Source of the DNA: Kytococcus sedentarius DSM 20547
GTDB lineage: Bacteria; Actinomycetota; Actinomycetes; Actinomycetales; Dermatophilaceae
NCBI RefSeq assembly: GCF_000023925.1
Contig: NC_013169.1
Span: 2,604,001 to 2,668,000, forward strand
DNA length: 64,000 bases
Direction: 5' to 3'
The notes beneath the pieces are model-generated. The model did no database searches. It was not told the DNA's origin and saw nothing but the letters and a program-made list of their open reading frames with translations. A program made the translations under genes and the position numbers. How positions within the stretch are numbered: the first letter of the stretch is position 1; each line of letters starts with the position of its first letter. Below, in pieces: positions 42,296 to 51,728 of the stretch.

Positions 42296-44262
42296 CTTGC
42301 CCCCGCTTCGGCTGGTGTCCGAGCTGGCGCCACCTGGGCGGGCGGCGCCGGGGGAAGCGGGCGGGCGCGGCCGGCGCGCACGCCGTTGCCGATCACCAGG
42401 ATCTCCGCGATCTCGTGGACCAGTACCACGGCCGTCAGTCCGAGCACCCCCAGTGCGGCCAGCGGGATCAGGATGGTGATCAGGGCCAGGGAGAGGCCGA
42501 CGTTCTGCAGCATGATCGCCCGGGCACGGCGTGCGTGGGTGAGGGTGTGCGGCAGGTGGCGCAGGTCCTCACCCATGAGGGCGACGTCGGCTGTCTCGAT
42601 GGCCACGTCGCTGCCCATGGCGCCCATCGCGATCCCGACGTCCGCGGTGGCCAGGGCCGGAGCGTCGTTGACGCCGTCGCCGACCATCGCGGTCGGTCGC
42701 TCGGCGCGCAGTCGGTGAACGATGGTCGACTTGTCCTCGGGGCGGAGCTCGGCGTGCACCTCGGTGATACCGGCCTGGGTGGCGAGAGCGGTCGCGGTGC
42801 GTTCGTTGTCACCGGTGAGCATGGCGACCTGGTAGCCGCCCGCACGCAGCCGGGCGACCACTTCGGCGGCCTCGGGGCGCAGGTCGTCGCGGACGGCGAC
42901 GGCACCGACCACGGTCCCGTCGCACTCCACCAGCACCGCGGTGGCGCCTGCCTCCTGCATGCCGGCCACCGCCCCGGCCAGCTCGCCGGTCGGGATCCAG
43001 CCGGGACGACCCAGGCGAACCGGCATCCCGTCGATGGTCCCGGTCAACCCCGCGCCGGTGACCGCCTGGACCCCGTCGGCGTCGCGATGCTCGGGAACGG
43101 CGGCCAGGATCGCGCGGGCCAGCGGGTGCTCGCTGCGGGCCTCCAGCGCGGCCGCGATGTCGAGGACCCCCTCCCGGGTCCGGCCGGTGACGGTGGCCAC
43201 CTCCACGACCGCCGGTTCGTTGCGGGTCAGGGTGCCGGTCTTGTCCAGGGCGACGGCCCGGACCCGGCCGAGCGCCTCGAGGGCGGCGCCTCCCTTGACC
43301 AGCGCGCCGATGCGGCTGGCGGCGCCGATGGCGGCGACCACGGTGACCGGCACGGAGATCGCCAGGGCACACGGGGAGGCGGCGACCAGGACCACCAGGG
43401 CCCGCTCGATCCAGGTGGCGGGGTCGCCGAGCAGGCTGCCGGCCACGGCGATGAGAGCGGCAAGGACCATGATGCCGGGCACCAAGGGTTTGGCGATCCG
43501 GTCCGCGAGCCGCTGGGCGTCCCCCTTGCGGGACTGCTCGGCCTCGACGATGCTGACGATCCTTGCCAGGGAGTTGTCCTCGGCGGTGGTGGTGACCGCG
43601 ACCTCGAGAACCCCGGTACCGTTGATGGAGCCGGCGTACACCGTGTCCCCGGGCCCGGCCTCGACCGGGACCGACTCGCCGGTCAAGGCAGAGACGTCCA
43701 GGGCGGTGCGGCCGGTGCGGATGACGCCGTCGGTCGCGACCCGTTCCCCGGGCCGGACCAGCAGGAGATCGCCGATCGCGAGGTCGGCGGGGGCGACGGT
43801 GACCTGGGTGCCGGCGCGGAGGACGGTGGCCTCCGCCGGCACCAGCGAGAGCAGGGCTCTCAGCCCGCGGCGCGTGCGGGCCACGGCGTACTCCTCCAGC
43901 CCCTCGCTGATGGAGTACAGGAACGCCAGCATCGCGGCCTCGGCGACCTCCCCGAGGATGACCGCGCCGACCGCGGCGATCGTCATCAGGGTCCCCACGC
44001 CGATCTTGGCCTTGACCAGCCGCCTCAGCGTGCTCGGGACGAACGTCCAGGCGCCCAGCGCCAGGGCAACGGCGTTCAGCCCGGTCACCACACCTTCGGA
44101 GGCGCCGGAGCGGTCGGCGATGAGGCCGGCGATCAGGAAGAGTCCGGCCAGCGCGGCGAACCTCAGCTCGCTGACCTCCCAGAGCCGCTCCGGCCCGCGC
44201 TCCTCCAGCTCACCTTCGTCGTTGCGCGGCTCCTCGTCGGCGCAGCCGCACGCCGTACTCAT
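42292..44262 (-). CDS. Metal-exporting P1B-type ATPase with SPC motif
   Basis: The 656-residue heavy-metal pump has a short N-terminus with A-C-G-C instead of a metal-binding domain. Core motifs are T-G-E-S (194-197), S-P-C in the ion channel (296-298), phosphorylated D340 in D-K-T-G-T-L-T, S-E-H-P-L, and G-D-G-V-N-D. A V-H-E-I-A-E segment lies in the last helix pair. S-P-C in place of C-P-C is the hallmark of P1B-4 pumps (Co, Zn, Fe, sometimes Cd). It lies between an ArsR gene and lspA, coupled to both by ATGA overlaps. Confidence 0.9.
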   Translation of the reverse strand: MSTACGCADEEPRNDEGELEERGPERLWEVSELRFAALAGLFLIAGLIADRSGASEGVVTGLNAVALALGAWTFVPSTLRRLVKAKIGVGTLMTIAAVGAVILGEVAEAAMLAFLYSISEGLEEYAVARTRRGLRALLSLVPAEATVLRAGTQVTVAPADLAIGDLLLVRPGERVATDGVIRTGRTALDVSALTGESVPVEAGPGDTVYAGSINGTGVLEVAVTTTAEDNSLARIVSIVEAEQSRKGDAQRLADRIAKPLVPGIMVLAALIAVAGSLLGDPATWIERALVVLVAASPCALAISVPVTVVAAIGAASRIGALVKGGAALEALGRVRAVALDKTGTLTRNEPAVVEVATVTGRTREGVLDIAAALEARSEHPLARAILAAVPEHRDADGVQAVTGAGLTGTIDGMPVRLGRPGWIPTGELAGAVAGMQEAGATAVLVECDGTVVGAVAVRDDLRPEAAEVVARLRAGGYQVAMLTGDNERTATALATQAGITEVHAELRPEDKSTIVHRLRAERPTAMVGDGVNDAPALATADVGIAMGAMGSDVAIETADVALMGEDLRHLPHTLTHARRARAIMLQNVGLSLALITILIPLAALGVLGLTAVVLVHEIAEILVIGNGVRAGRARPLPPAPPAQVAPARTPAEAGAR

Positions 44263-44618
44263 CGGGTCTCCCAAGTGGCCGTCGAGGTGCCGTAGGTGGG
44301 GCACAGAGCCACCGTCTGCCCCGTCGCGGCCAGCAGGGTTTCGGCCGAAGTGAGCAGGTCCATCAGTTCCGGGCGGGTCAGCGAGTAGAAGGATTGCCGG
44401 CCCACCGCTCGGTACTCCACCAAGCCGCACTCGCGCAGGTATCCCAGGTGCGCCGACACCGTGGACTGGGCCAGCCCCAGCCGGTGCTCCAGGTCCACCA
44501 CCCGCACCTCCCCCGATGCCAGCTGCCGCACGATCGCCAGCCGCACCGGATCGGCCAGCCCGCGAAACATGGCCGTTGCCGGCGCCAACGTCGCCCGCTC
44601 CTCTTGCATCATCGCCAT
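44259..44618 (-). CDS. ArsR/SmtB-family metal sensor
   Basis: The 119-residue winged-helix repressor has the recognition helix L-A-Q-S-T-V-S-A-H-L-G-Y-L-R-E-C, with one Cys at the end, and V-A-L-C-P-T-Y-G near the C-terminus. Such Cys and C-terminal residues are likely metal ligands. It differs from CmtR (only one Cys in the helix) and resembles the ArsR at 51251. It is the first gene of the arsR - P1B ATPase - lspA operon and presumably derepresses it on metal binding. Confidence 0.9.
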   Translation of the reverse strand: MAMMQEERATLAPATAMFRGLADPVRLAIVRQLASGEVRVVDLEHRLGLAQSTVSAHLGYLRECGLVEYRAVGRQSFYSLTRPELMDLLTSAETLLAATGQTVALCPTYGTSTATWETR

Positions 44619-44624
44619 GCCCCG

Positions 44625-44655
44625 ATGATACCCTGTAGTCTAGATGCATCGTCAA
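44625..44655 (-). promoter_or_regulatory. Promoter of the arsR - P1B ATPase - lspA operon
   Basis: On the minus strand TTGACG (44655-44650) and TATCAT (44630-44625) are 19 bases apart. The self-complementary GATGCATC (44643-44650) touches the -35 and is a possible operator half. The -10 lies 6 bases from the ATG. Confidence 0.5.
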
Positions 44656-44723
44656 ATCAGGATCGGGGCTGATCGTTGGTGTTGACTCGTATAGGCGTCG
44701 CCGGAGAGAGGTGTCCGTCCACA

Positions 44724-45324
44724 ATGTTGGCGAACAGGACCGAGACGTGGGTGGTCGACAGTCCGCCTCGCCGGATGCTGCAACGCTGGTACGAGGCGCC
44801 CACACTGCGGCGGCTCGCTGCCGGCGGGCTCCCGGGTCGTGGAGATCGGCTGCGGCGCCGGTTACGGCACGTCGCTGATCCTGGACTACTTCGGTGCTGG
44901 ACACGTCGACGCGGTTGACCTCGATGAGCGAATGGTCGGCAGGGCGCGGCGACGTCTGCGCCACCATGCGAACCGGGCGCGGCTCGCGGTGGGTGATGCC
45001 ACGGACTTGCGCGCCGTCTTCGGTGCGGGCGAGGCGGCGTACGACGCCGCGTTCGATTTTCGCGATCGTGCACCACATCGAGGACTGGCGCACGGCGCTG
45101 GCTGAGATCGGCCGGGTGCTGCGGCCGGGCGGGTCTTCTACTTCGACGAGGTCACCGCTCACGCCTTGGCCCGGCCCAGCTACCGGGCCCTGTTCGACCA
45201 CCCCGAACACGATCGGTTCACCGCCGAGCAGTTCTTGGACGAATTGCCCCACCACGGCCTGCAGACCCTGGGCTCGATCACCCGCCGCGGGGACTACCTG
45301 CTCGGCGCCGCCCGGCGCCGCTGA
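44724..45324 (+). pseudogene. SAM-dependent methyltransferase with three frameshifts
   Basis: A class I methyltransferase can be reassembled from four frames. The order is M-L-A-N-R-T-E-T-W, then V-V-E-I-G-C-G-A-G-Y-G-T-S (SAM motif I) with A-V-D-L-D-E-R-M, then A-I-V-H-H-I-E-D-W with R-V-L-R-P-G-G, then V-F-Y-F-D-E-V-T-A to a TGA at 45324. The breaks fall near 44826 (extra G), 45058 (extra T) and 45130 (missing G), each in or next to a homopolymer. It is either a decaying gene or carries sequencing errors. It is divergent from the ArsR operon. Confidence 0.8.
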
Positions 45325-45395
45325 GCAGTTCGGTGTCCCAGTGTGCAGGCAGCGCAGCCCGATCGAAGGGACAGGCCCAGAGGACCCAGACACAG

Positions 45396-46334
45396 GTGAC
45401 ACCGAGAAGCACGGCAGAGGTCATCACCGTTGCCGGGCTGCGCAAGAGTTTCGGCCCGACGCGGGCGCTGGACGGCCTGGACCTGGCCGTCGGCGCTGGT
45501 GAGGTGCACGGTTTCTTGGGGCCCAACGGGGCCGGGAAGACCACTATGGTCCGGATCCTGCTCGGTTTGATGCGCGCCGACGCCGGCATGGCCCGGCTGT
45601 GGGGGCGCGATCCCTGGCGCGATGCCACGCAGTTGCATCGGCGGATCGCCTACGTGCCCGGCGATGTCGCGCTGTGGCCCAGCCTGACCGGCGGTGAGGT
45701 GGTCGACCTGCTCGGCCGAATGCGCGGCGGCCTGGACGCGAGGCGCCGCGACGAGCTGCTCGAGCGGTTCGACCTCGACCCGCGCAAGAAGGGCCGCGCC
45801 TACTCCAAGGGCAACCGGCAGAAGTTCCCGTTGGTCGCGGCGCTGGCCTGCGACGCCGAGCTGCTGCTGCTCGACGAGCCGACCTCCGGGCTCGATCCGT
45901 TGATGGATGAGACTTTTAGGCAGGTCATCACCGAAGACCGGCAACAGCTGGGTCGCGCGGTGCTGGTGTCCAGCCACATCCTCAGCGAGGTCGAGGCGTT
46001 GTGTGATCGAGTCACCATCATCCGCGCCGGGCGGGCCGTAGAAACCGGAACGCTCGCCCAGCTGCGGCACCTGACCCGTGCCTCGGTCTCCGCCGAGCTG
46101 ACCGGCTCGACCCAGGAGCTGGCAACGCTGGCCGGTGTCCAGGACCTGCAGGTTGACGGCACCCGGGTCCGGTTCAGTGTGGACAGCGCGGGGTTGCCGG
46201 GCGTGTTGAGCTTCCTCGGCGCGGCTGGGGTCCGCAGCGTGGCCTGTCAGCCACCCACCCTGGAGGAGCTGTTCCTGCGCCACTACGAGACCCAGCCCTC
46301 CCTTGCCGGGTCAGGACCCGGCGGGACCCGATGA
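45396..46334 (+). CDS. ABC transporter ATP-binding protein (ABC-2 type exporter)
   Basis: The 312-residue ATPase has Walker [10 protein letters not shown] (about 40-48), Walker [13 protein letters not shown] and the switch S-S-H-I-L-S. The signature is unusual: Y-S-K-G-N-R-Q-K in place of L-S-G-G-Q, as found in the TipAS/antibiotic-exporter group of actinobacteria. It energises the permease gene that overlaps its stop. A GTG at 45333 would add 21 residues; I prefer the GTG at 45396. Confidence 0.87.
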   Translation: MTPRSTAEVITVAGLRKSFGPTRALDGLDLAVGAGEVHGFLGPNGAGKTTMVRILLGLMRADAGMARLWGRDPWRDATQLHRRIAYVPGDVALWPSLTGGEVVDLLGRMRGGLDARRRDELLERFDLDPRKKGRAYSKGNRQKFPLVAALACDAELLLLDEPTSGLDPLMDETFRQVITEDRQQLGRAVLVSSHILSEVEALCDRVTIIRAGRAVETGTLAQLRHLTRASVSAELTGSTQELATLAGVQDLQVDGTRVRFSVDSAGLPGVLSFLGAAGVRSVACQPPTLEELFLRHYETQPSLAGSGPGGTR

Positions 46335-47929
46335 GTACCTCGGTCAAGTCCTGGGGTGACTCTGTGGTGGGTACTGGTGCGCTGGTCCGGCTGCTCGTGC
46401 GCCGGGATCGCTGGCTGCTGCTGGCGTGGATCGTGCTCCTGGCCGGCTACCCGATCCTGGCCGTGGCGAACGCGTCGCCCGGCTACGTCGGTCTGGCCGA
46501 GTGCCCGGGGATGCTGATGCTCCATGGCCCGTTGTACGGCCAGGGCCGAGGTGCGCTGGCGACGTGGTCCTCGAGCGACATGTTGTGGATGTACGGCCTG
46601 GTCAGCATGCTGATCGTTATCAGGCATACCCGCGCCGACGAGGAGGCGGGTCGGCGTGAGCTGCTCGTCGTCACCGTGGTTGGTCGGCACGCCGGCCTGG
46701 TCGCGGCACTGGTTGTGACACTGGCCGGGAACCTGGTGCTGGCCGTGGTAACCGCGGCCGGGCAGATCGCCCAGCGCCTGCCCGCGGCGGGGTCGCTGGC
46801 CATCGGGCTTGAGCTGGCCGCGGTCGGGTGGACCTTCGCGGCAGTTGGGGCAGTGGTGGCGCAACTGACCGAGAGTGCCGCAGCCGCTCGGGGCATCGGC
46901 GGGGTCGTGCTCGGCGGCGCGTTCGTGCTCCGCGCCGTCGGCGACGTCATCAGCGTGGACGACGGCCCGCCGTGGCTGTCGTGGCTCTCCCCGCTGGGCT
47001 GGGCGAACGAGATCCGACCTTTCGCCGGTGAGCGATGGTGGCTCCTCGGCCTCTTCGCGTTACTCGTCGCCGCGCTCACCGCCGCGGCGGTGGCGCTGTC
47101 GGCCCGACGCGACGTCGGCGCTGGGCTGGTCCGACCCGGGCTTGGTGCGGCCCGGGCTACCCCGTGGCTGCGCGGACCACTGGCCCTGGCCTGGCGGCTT
47201 CAGCGGGGACCGCTGCTCGGATGGGTGGGCGGGCTGGTGGTGCTCGCCGGGGTGTTCGCCGGCGCCGCCGAGAGTGCCGGGGAGGTTTTCGCCGACAGCG
47301 AGCAGCTCAGGGGCATGTTCGAACGGCTCGGCGGCCGCGCCGGGGCCAGCGACGTGATCCTCGCCGGCACCTTCAGCATCCTGGGCATCATCGCCGGCGG
47401 CTATGCCGTACAAGCCGGACTGCGGCTGCGCACGGAGGAGGAGCAGCTCCGCGCCAAGCCCGTGCTCGTCACGGGCACCGCGCGCCTGCGCTGGGTCGCC
47501 AGCCACCTCGCTTTCTCGCTGCTTGGCCCCGCGGCGGCACTGGCCGCGGCCGGCTTGGTCGCTGGCCTGGTCTACGGCTTCAGCGTTGATGATGTCGCAG
47601 GACAGGTGCCTCGGCTGCTGGGTGCGGCCATGGTGCAGCTGATCGGTGTCTGGGTCCTCACCGGCATCGTGGTCACGTTGTTCGGCCTGATGCCCCGGCT
47701 CGTCCCAGCAGCCTGGGCGGCCTGGGTCGCGTTCCTCGTGTTGTTGCTCCTTGACGCGTTCGACGGGGTAAGCCAGAGTCTGCTCAACCTGTCCCCGTTC
47801 ACCCATCCGCCGAAGTTGCCCGGTGGACCCCCTGACACGACCCCGCTCGGCTTGGTCCTCGGCACCGCGGCGGCGCTCGTGGTTGTCGGTCTACTCGGCT
47901 TCCGACGCCGCGACGTCGGCCGCACATAG
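46331..47929 (+). CDS. ABC exporter permease (polyketide-antibiotic-exporter type)
   Basis: The 532-residue protein has two homologous halves of about six membrane helices each, the second half starting near [11 protein letters not shown]. It matches the large fused ABC-2 permeases annotated as exporters of polyketide antibiotics in actinobacteria. The ATG overlaps the ATPase stop. Together they form a complete two-component exporter. Its substrate is unknown; neighbours are a P450 and a broken methyltransferase. Confidence 0.87.
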   Translation: MSTSVKSWGDSVVGTGALVRLLVRRDRWLLLAWIVLLAGYPILAVANASPGYVGLAECPGMLMLHGPLYGQGRGALATWSSSDMLWMYGLVSMLIVIRHTRADEEAGRRELLVVTVVGRHAGLVAALVVTLAGNLVLAVVTAAGQIAQRLPAAGSLAIGLELAAVGWTFAAVGAVVAQLTESAAAARGIGGVVLGGAFVLRAVGDVISVDDGPPWLSWLSPLGWANEIRPFAGERWWLLGLFALLVAALTAAAVALSARRDVGAGLVRPGLGAARATPWLRGPLALAWRLQRGPLLGWVGGLVVLAGVFAGAAESAGEVFADSEQLRGMFERLGGRAGASDVILAGTFSILGIIAGGYAVQAGLRLRTEEEQLRAKPVLVTGTARLRWVASHLAFSLLGPAAALAAAGLVAGLVYGFSVDDVAGQVPRLLGAAMVQLIGVWVLTGIVVTLFGLMPRLVPAAWAAWVAFLVLLLLDAFDGVSQSLLNLSPFTHPPKLPGGPPDTTPLGLVLGTAAALVVVGLLGFRRRDVGRT

Positions 47930-47996
47930 CCACTGTCCTGGCCGCACCGGTGACAGTGAGTACGGTCGAGCGAGGCCCAAGGAAGGGAGCATTCCT

Positions 47997-49250
47997 GTGA
48001 CACCGTCCAACATCAAGCGTGCCGACGGCACGATCGCACTCCTTCGGGACCCGTACCGCTGCATCTCGCGCCGGGCTGCCGAACTGGGTGAGGACATCTT
48101 CGAGACCCGGCTACTACTGCGCCGTACCACCTGCATGACTGGCGCAGAGGCCGCCGCTGTGTTCTACGACCCGTCACGATTCCAGCGGGCCGGAGCCGCC
48201 CCACCTCCGCTGCAGAAGACCCTCTTCGGCCAGGGCGGCGTCCAGGGCCTCGACGGCGAGAACCATCGGCAGCGCAAGGCGATGTTCCTGCAGATCGTTC
48301 AACCCGACCGGGTCGAAGCGCTTGCCGAGGCCGTCACCCGCGAGTGGCAACGAGCTGTCGACGACTGGATCGGGCAAGGGCGAACTCGGCTCTATCCCGA
48401 GCTCCAGCTGCTCCTCACCCGGGCCGTTTGCGCGTGGGCCGGGGTCCCCCTGCCGGCAGCCGAGGTCAACACCCGCACCCGTCAGCTCAGCGCGCTGTTC
48501 GACCAGGCCGGGCACGTCGGCGTCGGTCACCTTCGGTCGCGTGCCGCCCGCAAGGCGGCCGACCGGTGGGCCGCAGACATCATCGGCCAGGTTCGTGCGG
48601 GCAAGCTTGACCCACCCGCCTCATCTGCGGCGTATGTCATCGCCCATCACCGTGAACGAGACGGTCGACCCATGGCCCCCCGCGTAGCGGGGGTGGAGCT
48701 GCTCAACGTGCTACGACCCACGGTCGCCACCGCCGTCTACATCACGTTCGTTGCCCACGCCCTGGATGCGCAACCGGCTTGGAAGGAACGGCTCGCGCTC
48801 GGCGACGGGCACGAGGACCTGGCCTTCGTGGAGGAGGTGCGCCGCCACTATCCGTTCTTCCCTGCCGTGGCCGCCATCGTCCGCGAAGAATTCGTATGGC
48901 GCGGCCACCGGTTCCCCCGGGGCCGCCGCGTCCTGCTCGACCTCTACGGCACGAACCACGACAGCCGGATCTGGCCCGACCCGCAACGCTTCGACCCCGA
49001 CCGGTTCCTCGGCGAAGAACCCGATCCGTTCGCCTTCGTGCCTCAAGGCGGCGGCGACCCGGCCGTTCACCATCGGTGCCCCGGCGAACCGGTCTCAACA
49101 CGGCTCATGACCGTCGCATTGGATCAGATGGTCCGAAACATGACCTACACGGCACTGGCGCCGTCCGCTGCCGTCGACTTCGGTCGACTCCCAGCACTAC
49201 CGACCGACGGCTACCCGATACGGCTCCTCGCGAGGGACACTCCTGCCTGA
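47997..49250 (+). CDS. CYP152-family P450 peroxygenase (fatty-acid hydroxylase)
   Basis: The 417-residue cytochrome P450 has the heme-Cys region F-V-P-Q-G-G-G-D-P-A-V-H-H-R-C-P-G-E (about 350-367), E-V-R-R in the K helix and L-L-N-V-L-R-P-T-V-A in the I helix. The Arg-Pro pair there replaces the usual acid-alcohol pair and binds the fatty-acid carboxylate in CYP152 enzymes, which use H2O2 directly. V-Q-G-L-D-G carries Gln at the position that is Gln in P450-BSbeta and His in the decarboxylase OleT, which favours hydroxylation. The GTG at 47997 follows AGGAAGGGAG. Confidence 0.9.
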   Translation: MTPSNIKRADGTIALLRDPYRCISRRAAELGEDIFETRLLLRRTTCMTGAEAAAVFYDPSRFQRAGAAPPPLQKTLFGQGGVQGLDGENHRQRKAMFLQIVQPDRVEALAEAVTREWQRAVDDWIGQGRTRLYPELQLLLTRAVCAWAGVPLPAAEVNTRTRQLSALFDQAGHVGVGHLRSRAARKAADRWAADIIGQVRAGKLDPPASSAAYVIAHHRERDGRPMAPRVAGVELLNVLRPTVATAVYITFVAHALDAQPAWKERLALGDGHEDLAFVEEVRRHYPFFPAVAAIVREEFVWRGHRFPRGRRVLLDLYGTNHDSRIWPDPQRFDPDRFLGEEPDPFAFVPQGGGDPAVHHRCPGEPVSTRLMTVALDQMVRNMTYTALAPSAAVDFGRLPALPTDGYPIRLLARDTPA

Positions 49251-49316
49251 CGCCCGACGTCGTGGCGTTGCGACGTGAAACTGCGACCGCGACGCCGCCG
49301 GAACGCACCGAGGCAT

Positions 49317-49324
49317 CTCGGAGC
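49317..49324. repeat. Target-site duplication of IS256 copy 1, left
   Basis: CTCGGAGC here is repeated exactly at 50747-50754, on the other side of the element. Eight bases is the normal IS256-family duplication. Confidence 0.9.
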
Positions 49325-50746
49325 GGTCAAGTCCCGGGTAGTGGTGTAGCGGTGTCCTTCGGGTCGTGGGGTGGTTTGTCAGGCGGTGAGGGCGGGTAGC
49401 TCGGTGGTCGTGGTGGTGTCCTCCTGGGGGGTGGGGATGAGGTGCATGCGGCAGCGGGCCAGGAGGTCCAGGCCCAGGTAGCGGCGGCCTTCGGCCCATT
49501 CGTCGGTTTGCTCGGCCAGGACGGCCCCGACGAGACGGACCACGGCCTGGCGGGTGGGGAAGATCCCGACACTGTCGGTGCGGCGGCGGATCTCACGGTT
49601 GAGGCGTTCGGCGGGGTTGTTCGACCAGATCTGGGACCACACGTCCTTCGGGAAATTGGTGAACGCGAGGATGTCGGCCTCAGCGGCGTCCAGGTGGGCG
49701 TGGACCTCGGGAAGCTTGGTCTGGACGTAGTCCAGGAGCCGGTCGAACTGGGCGTCCACCGCGGGGGCGTCGGGCTGGTCGTACACGCTGTGCAGCATGG
49801 CCTTGACTGCTGGCCACATGCTCTTGGGAGTGACCGACATGAGGTTGGCTGCGTAGTGCGTGCGGCAGCGTTGCCAGGTCGCGCCGGGCAGGTTGGCCCG
49901 CAGCGCTTCGACCAGACCGGTGTGGGCGTCAGAGGTCACGAGCTGCACACCGGTCAGGCCGCGGGCGACGAGGTCGGCGAAGAACTCGTTCCATGCCGCC
50001 CCGGTCTCTCCGGTTGCTACGCGCAGGCCCAGGACTTCGCGGTGGCCATCGTTGTTCACCCCGGTGGCGATCAACGCGACGGTGTTGATGACCCTGCCGC
50101 CTTCACGGACCTTCATGGTCAGGGCGTCGGCCGCGATGAAGGTCCACGGCCCGGCGGTGTCCAGGGGCCGGTGCCGGAACTCCTCGACGTGCTCGTCGAG
50201 TTCGGCGGCCATCCGCGAGACCTGGGACTTCGACAGGCCGTCGATACCGAGGGTCTTGACCAGCTTGTCCATGCGGCGGGTGGACACCCCGGCCAGATAG
50301 CAGTCGGCCACGACGGTGATCAGCGCGGTTTCGGCCCGCTTGCGGCGTTCCAACAGCCACTCGGGGAAGTAGGTCCCGGTGCGGAGCTTGGGAACGGCCA
50401 CGTCGATCGTGCCCACGCGGGTGTCCAGGTCGCGGTGACGGTACCCGTTGCGCTGGGCGGTACGGGTCGTGCTGGGGCGGCCGTACTCGGCGCCGACCAC
50501 CGCGTCGGCGTCTGCGGACAGCAGGGCGTTGATGGTCTGCTGCAGCAAGTGGCGCATCAGGTCCGGCGAGGCTTCGGCCAGGGCTTCGCTCAGCAGGCCG
50601 GCAGGGTCCACAATGTGAGGTGCGGTCATCGTGATGACTCCGTTCGAGGATTCTGTGGAAGGTTGACTCGAAGGATCACACGGTGACCGCACCCATGTCC
50701 GGGCACATCGTGGCCACCGCGCTACACCACTATGCGGGACTCAACT
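49325..50746 (-). mobile_element. IS256-family element, copy 1 (with target duplication)
   Basis: The 1422-base element has imperfect inverted ends. The left reads GGTCAAGTCCC...TAGTGGTGTAGCG; the right, as complement, reads AGTTGAGTCCC...TAGTGGTGTAGCG. The exact 8-base duplication CTCGGAGC shows a simple, fairly recent insertion after the P450 gene. An almost identical copy lies at 59003-60424. Confidence 0.95.
49379..50629 (-). CDS. IS256-family transposase (copy 1)
   Basis: The 416-residue Mutator-type DDE transposase has F-I-A-A-D-A-L-T-M-K-V-R, V-T-S-D-A-H-T-G-L-V-E-A and W-S-N-N-P-A-E-R-L-N-R-E-I-R-R-R, containing the Asp, Asp and Glu of the catalytic triad, plus the C/H element C-R-T-H-Y. 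The start at 50629 (M-T-A-P-H-I-V-D-P) is preferred to an upstream in-frame start at 50692. It differs from copy 2 in only three residues that I can see. Confidence 0.95.
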   Translation of the reverse strand: MTAPHIVDPAGLLSEALAEASPDLMRHLLQQTINALLSADADAVVGAEYGRPSTTRTAQRNGYRHRDLDTRVGTIDVAVPKLRTGTYFPEWLLERRKRAETALITVVADCYLAGVSTRRMDKLVKTLGIDGLSKSQVSRMAAELDEHVEEFRHRPLDTAGPWTFIAADALTMKVREGGRVINTVALIATGVNNDGHREVLGLRVATGETGAAWNEFFADLVARGLTGVQLVTSDAHTGLVEALRANLPGATWQRCRTHYAANLMSVTPKSMWPAVKAMLHSVYDQPDAPAVDAQFDRLLDYVQTKLPEVHAHLDAAEADILAFTNFPKDVWSQIWSNNPAERLNREIRRRTDSVGIFPTRQAVVRLVGAVLAEQTDEWAEGRRYLGLDLLARCRMHLIPTPQEDTTTTTELPALTA

Positions 50747-51250
50747 CTCGGAGCGCTTCTCAGCACGGGTGTTGAAGCAGGGTTGTGACCGGCACGCGAG
50801 CTTGAGCGGTCCCGAGCCGGTGACCACCCTGAGCCGGCGCGAGGCTGTCGCCGCGGACAGCGCGCCTGCGCATGTCGTCGGACAGATCCTGGACGCGCAG
50901 ACGAACGGCGTCGGCTCTCACGCCAGCACCTCGACGTCACTCGACGCGGCGGACCCCGTTCCGCAGGCGGCGAAGGTCACCGCCTGCGGGTCGGTGGTTT
51001 CAACCCGGGCTCGGGTGGCCAGACATGCATGAACTGCTCGACCGAGGCCTCCACGCACTCGACCGCCAGGTACCAGACCTCGCGCGGGATTCCGCCAGAC
51101 CTCACCGAACCTCGCAACTGGCCGCCCGAGGCACGCGTCGAGCGGCAGGAACACGACGGCCTCAAGGGCATTCGCCGCGGTGCTGATCGTCACCACCGGC
51201 CAGCGCGCCGGGGCTTACCCCGCGCCAGTACCGCCGTCGTCTCTCGCGGG
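50747..51250. other. About 500 bases without a confident gene, after IS256 copy 1
   Basis: It begins with the right copy of the duplication (50747-50754). On the minus strand a short frame (51196-51085, V-T-I-S-T-A-A-N-A-L-E-A-V) appears to continue one frame over as E-V-W-Y-L-A-V-E-C-V-E-A-S-V-E-Q-F. This suggests a broken small gene at the end of the dsbA - vkor - arsR operon. I do not recognise it. Confidence 0.35.
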
Positions 51251-51679
51251 TCACGCTCCCGTCTCCTGACCGGTGTGCCTGCGCAGTTGCTCCGGGGCCA
51301 GGGTGCCCTCGGTGCCGATGCCGTAGTTCGGGCACAGCGCCACGGCGTACCCCGAGGTGGCGAGCAGCCGCTCCGCGGCGTCCAGCACGCCCAGCAGTTC
51401 GGGGGCACTGGTCAGCGAGAACATCGAGGCCCGACCCTGCGGCCGGGACACCACCAGGCCGCAGTCCCGCAGGCACGCCAGGTGCGCGCTCACCGTCGAC
51501 TGCGCCAGCCCCAGGTGTTCCGTGAGGTCACGCACCCGGTGCTCGCCCAGGCTCAGGTGCTGCAGGATCGCCAACCGGGACGGGTCCGACAAACCGTGGA
51601 ACAACGCAGCCGCCAGGGCCAACCCCCCATCGCGCCCCGGACCTTCGCGGTCGCTCGGGACCTTCGTTGTCATCGACAT
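51251..51679 (-). CDS. ArsR/SmtB-family metal sensor
   Basis: The 142-residue winged-helix repressor has the recognition helix L-A-Q-S-T-V-S-A-H-L-A-C-L-R-D-C-G, with two Cys four residues apart as in CmtR, and V-A-L-C-P-N-Y-G near the C-terminus. The C-terminal tail is longer than in the ArsR at 44259. It is transcribed behind dsbA and vkor with a 50-base gap. The start may be the ATG at 51679 or 51673; a palindrome (51676-51689) overlaps it. Confidence 0.9.
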   Translation of the reverse strand: MSMTTKVPSDREGPGRDGGLALAAALFHGLSDPSRLAILQHLSLGEHRVRDLTEHLGLAQSTVSAHLACLRDCGLVVSRPQGRASMFSLTSAPELLGVLDAAERLLATSGYAVALCPNYGIGTEGTLAPEQLRRHTGQETGA

Positions 51680-51689
51680 ACGTAGATGT
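51676..51689. promoter_or_regulatory. ArsR operator candidate
   Basis: ACATACGTAGATGT has outer ACAT/ATGT arms and a TACGTA core. It overlaps the arsR start region, where auto-repression would be expected. Confidence 0.5.
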
Positions 51690-51728
51690 TAATCCTCGCC
51701 ACCCACGTTGCCTCGGTAGCCGGCCAAC

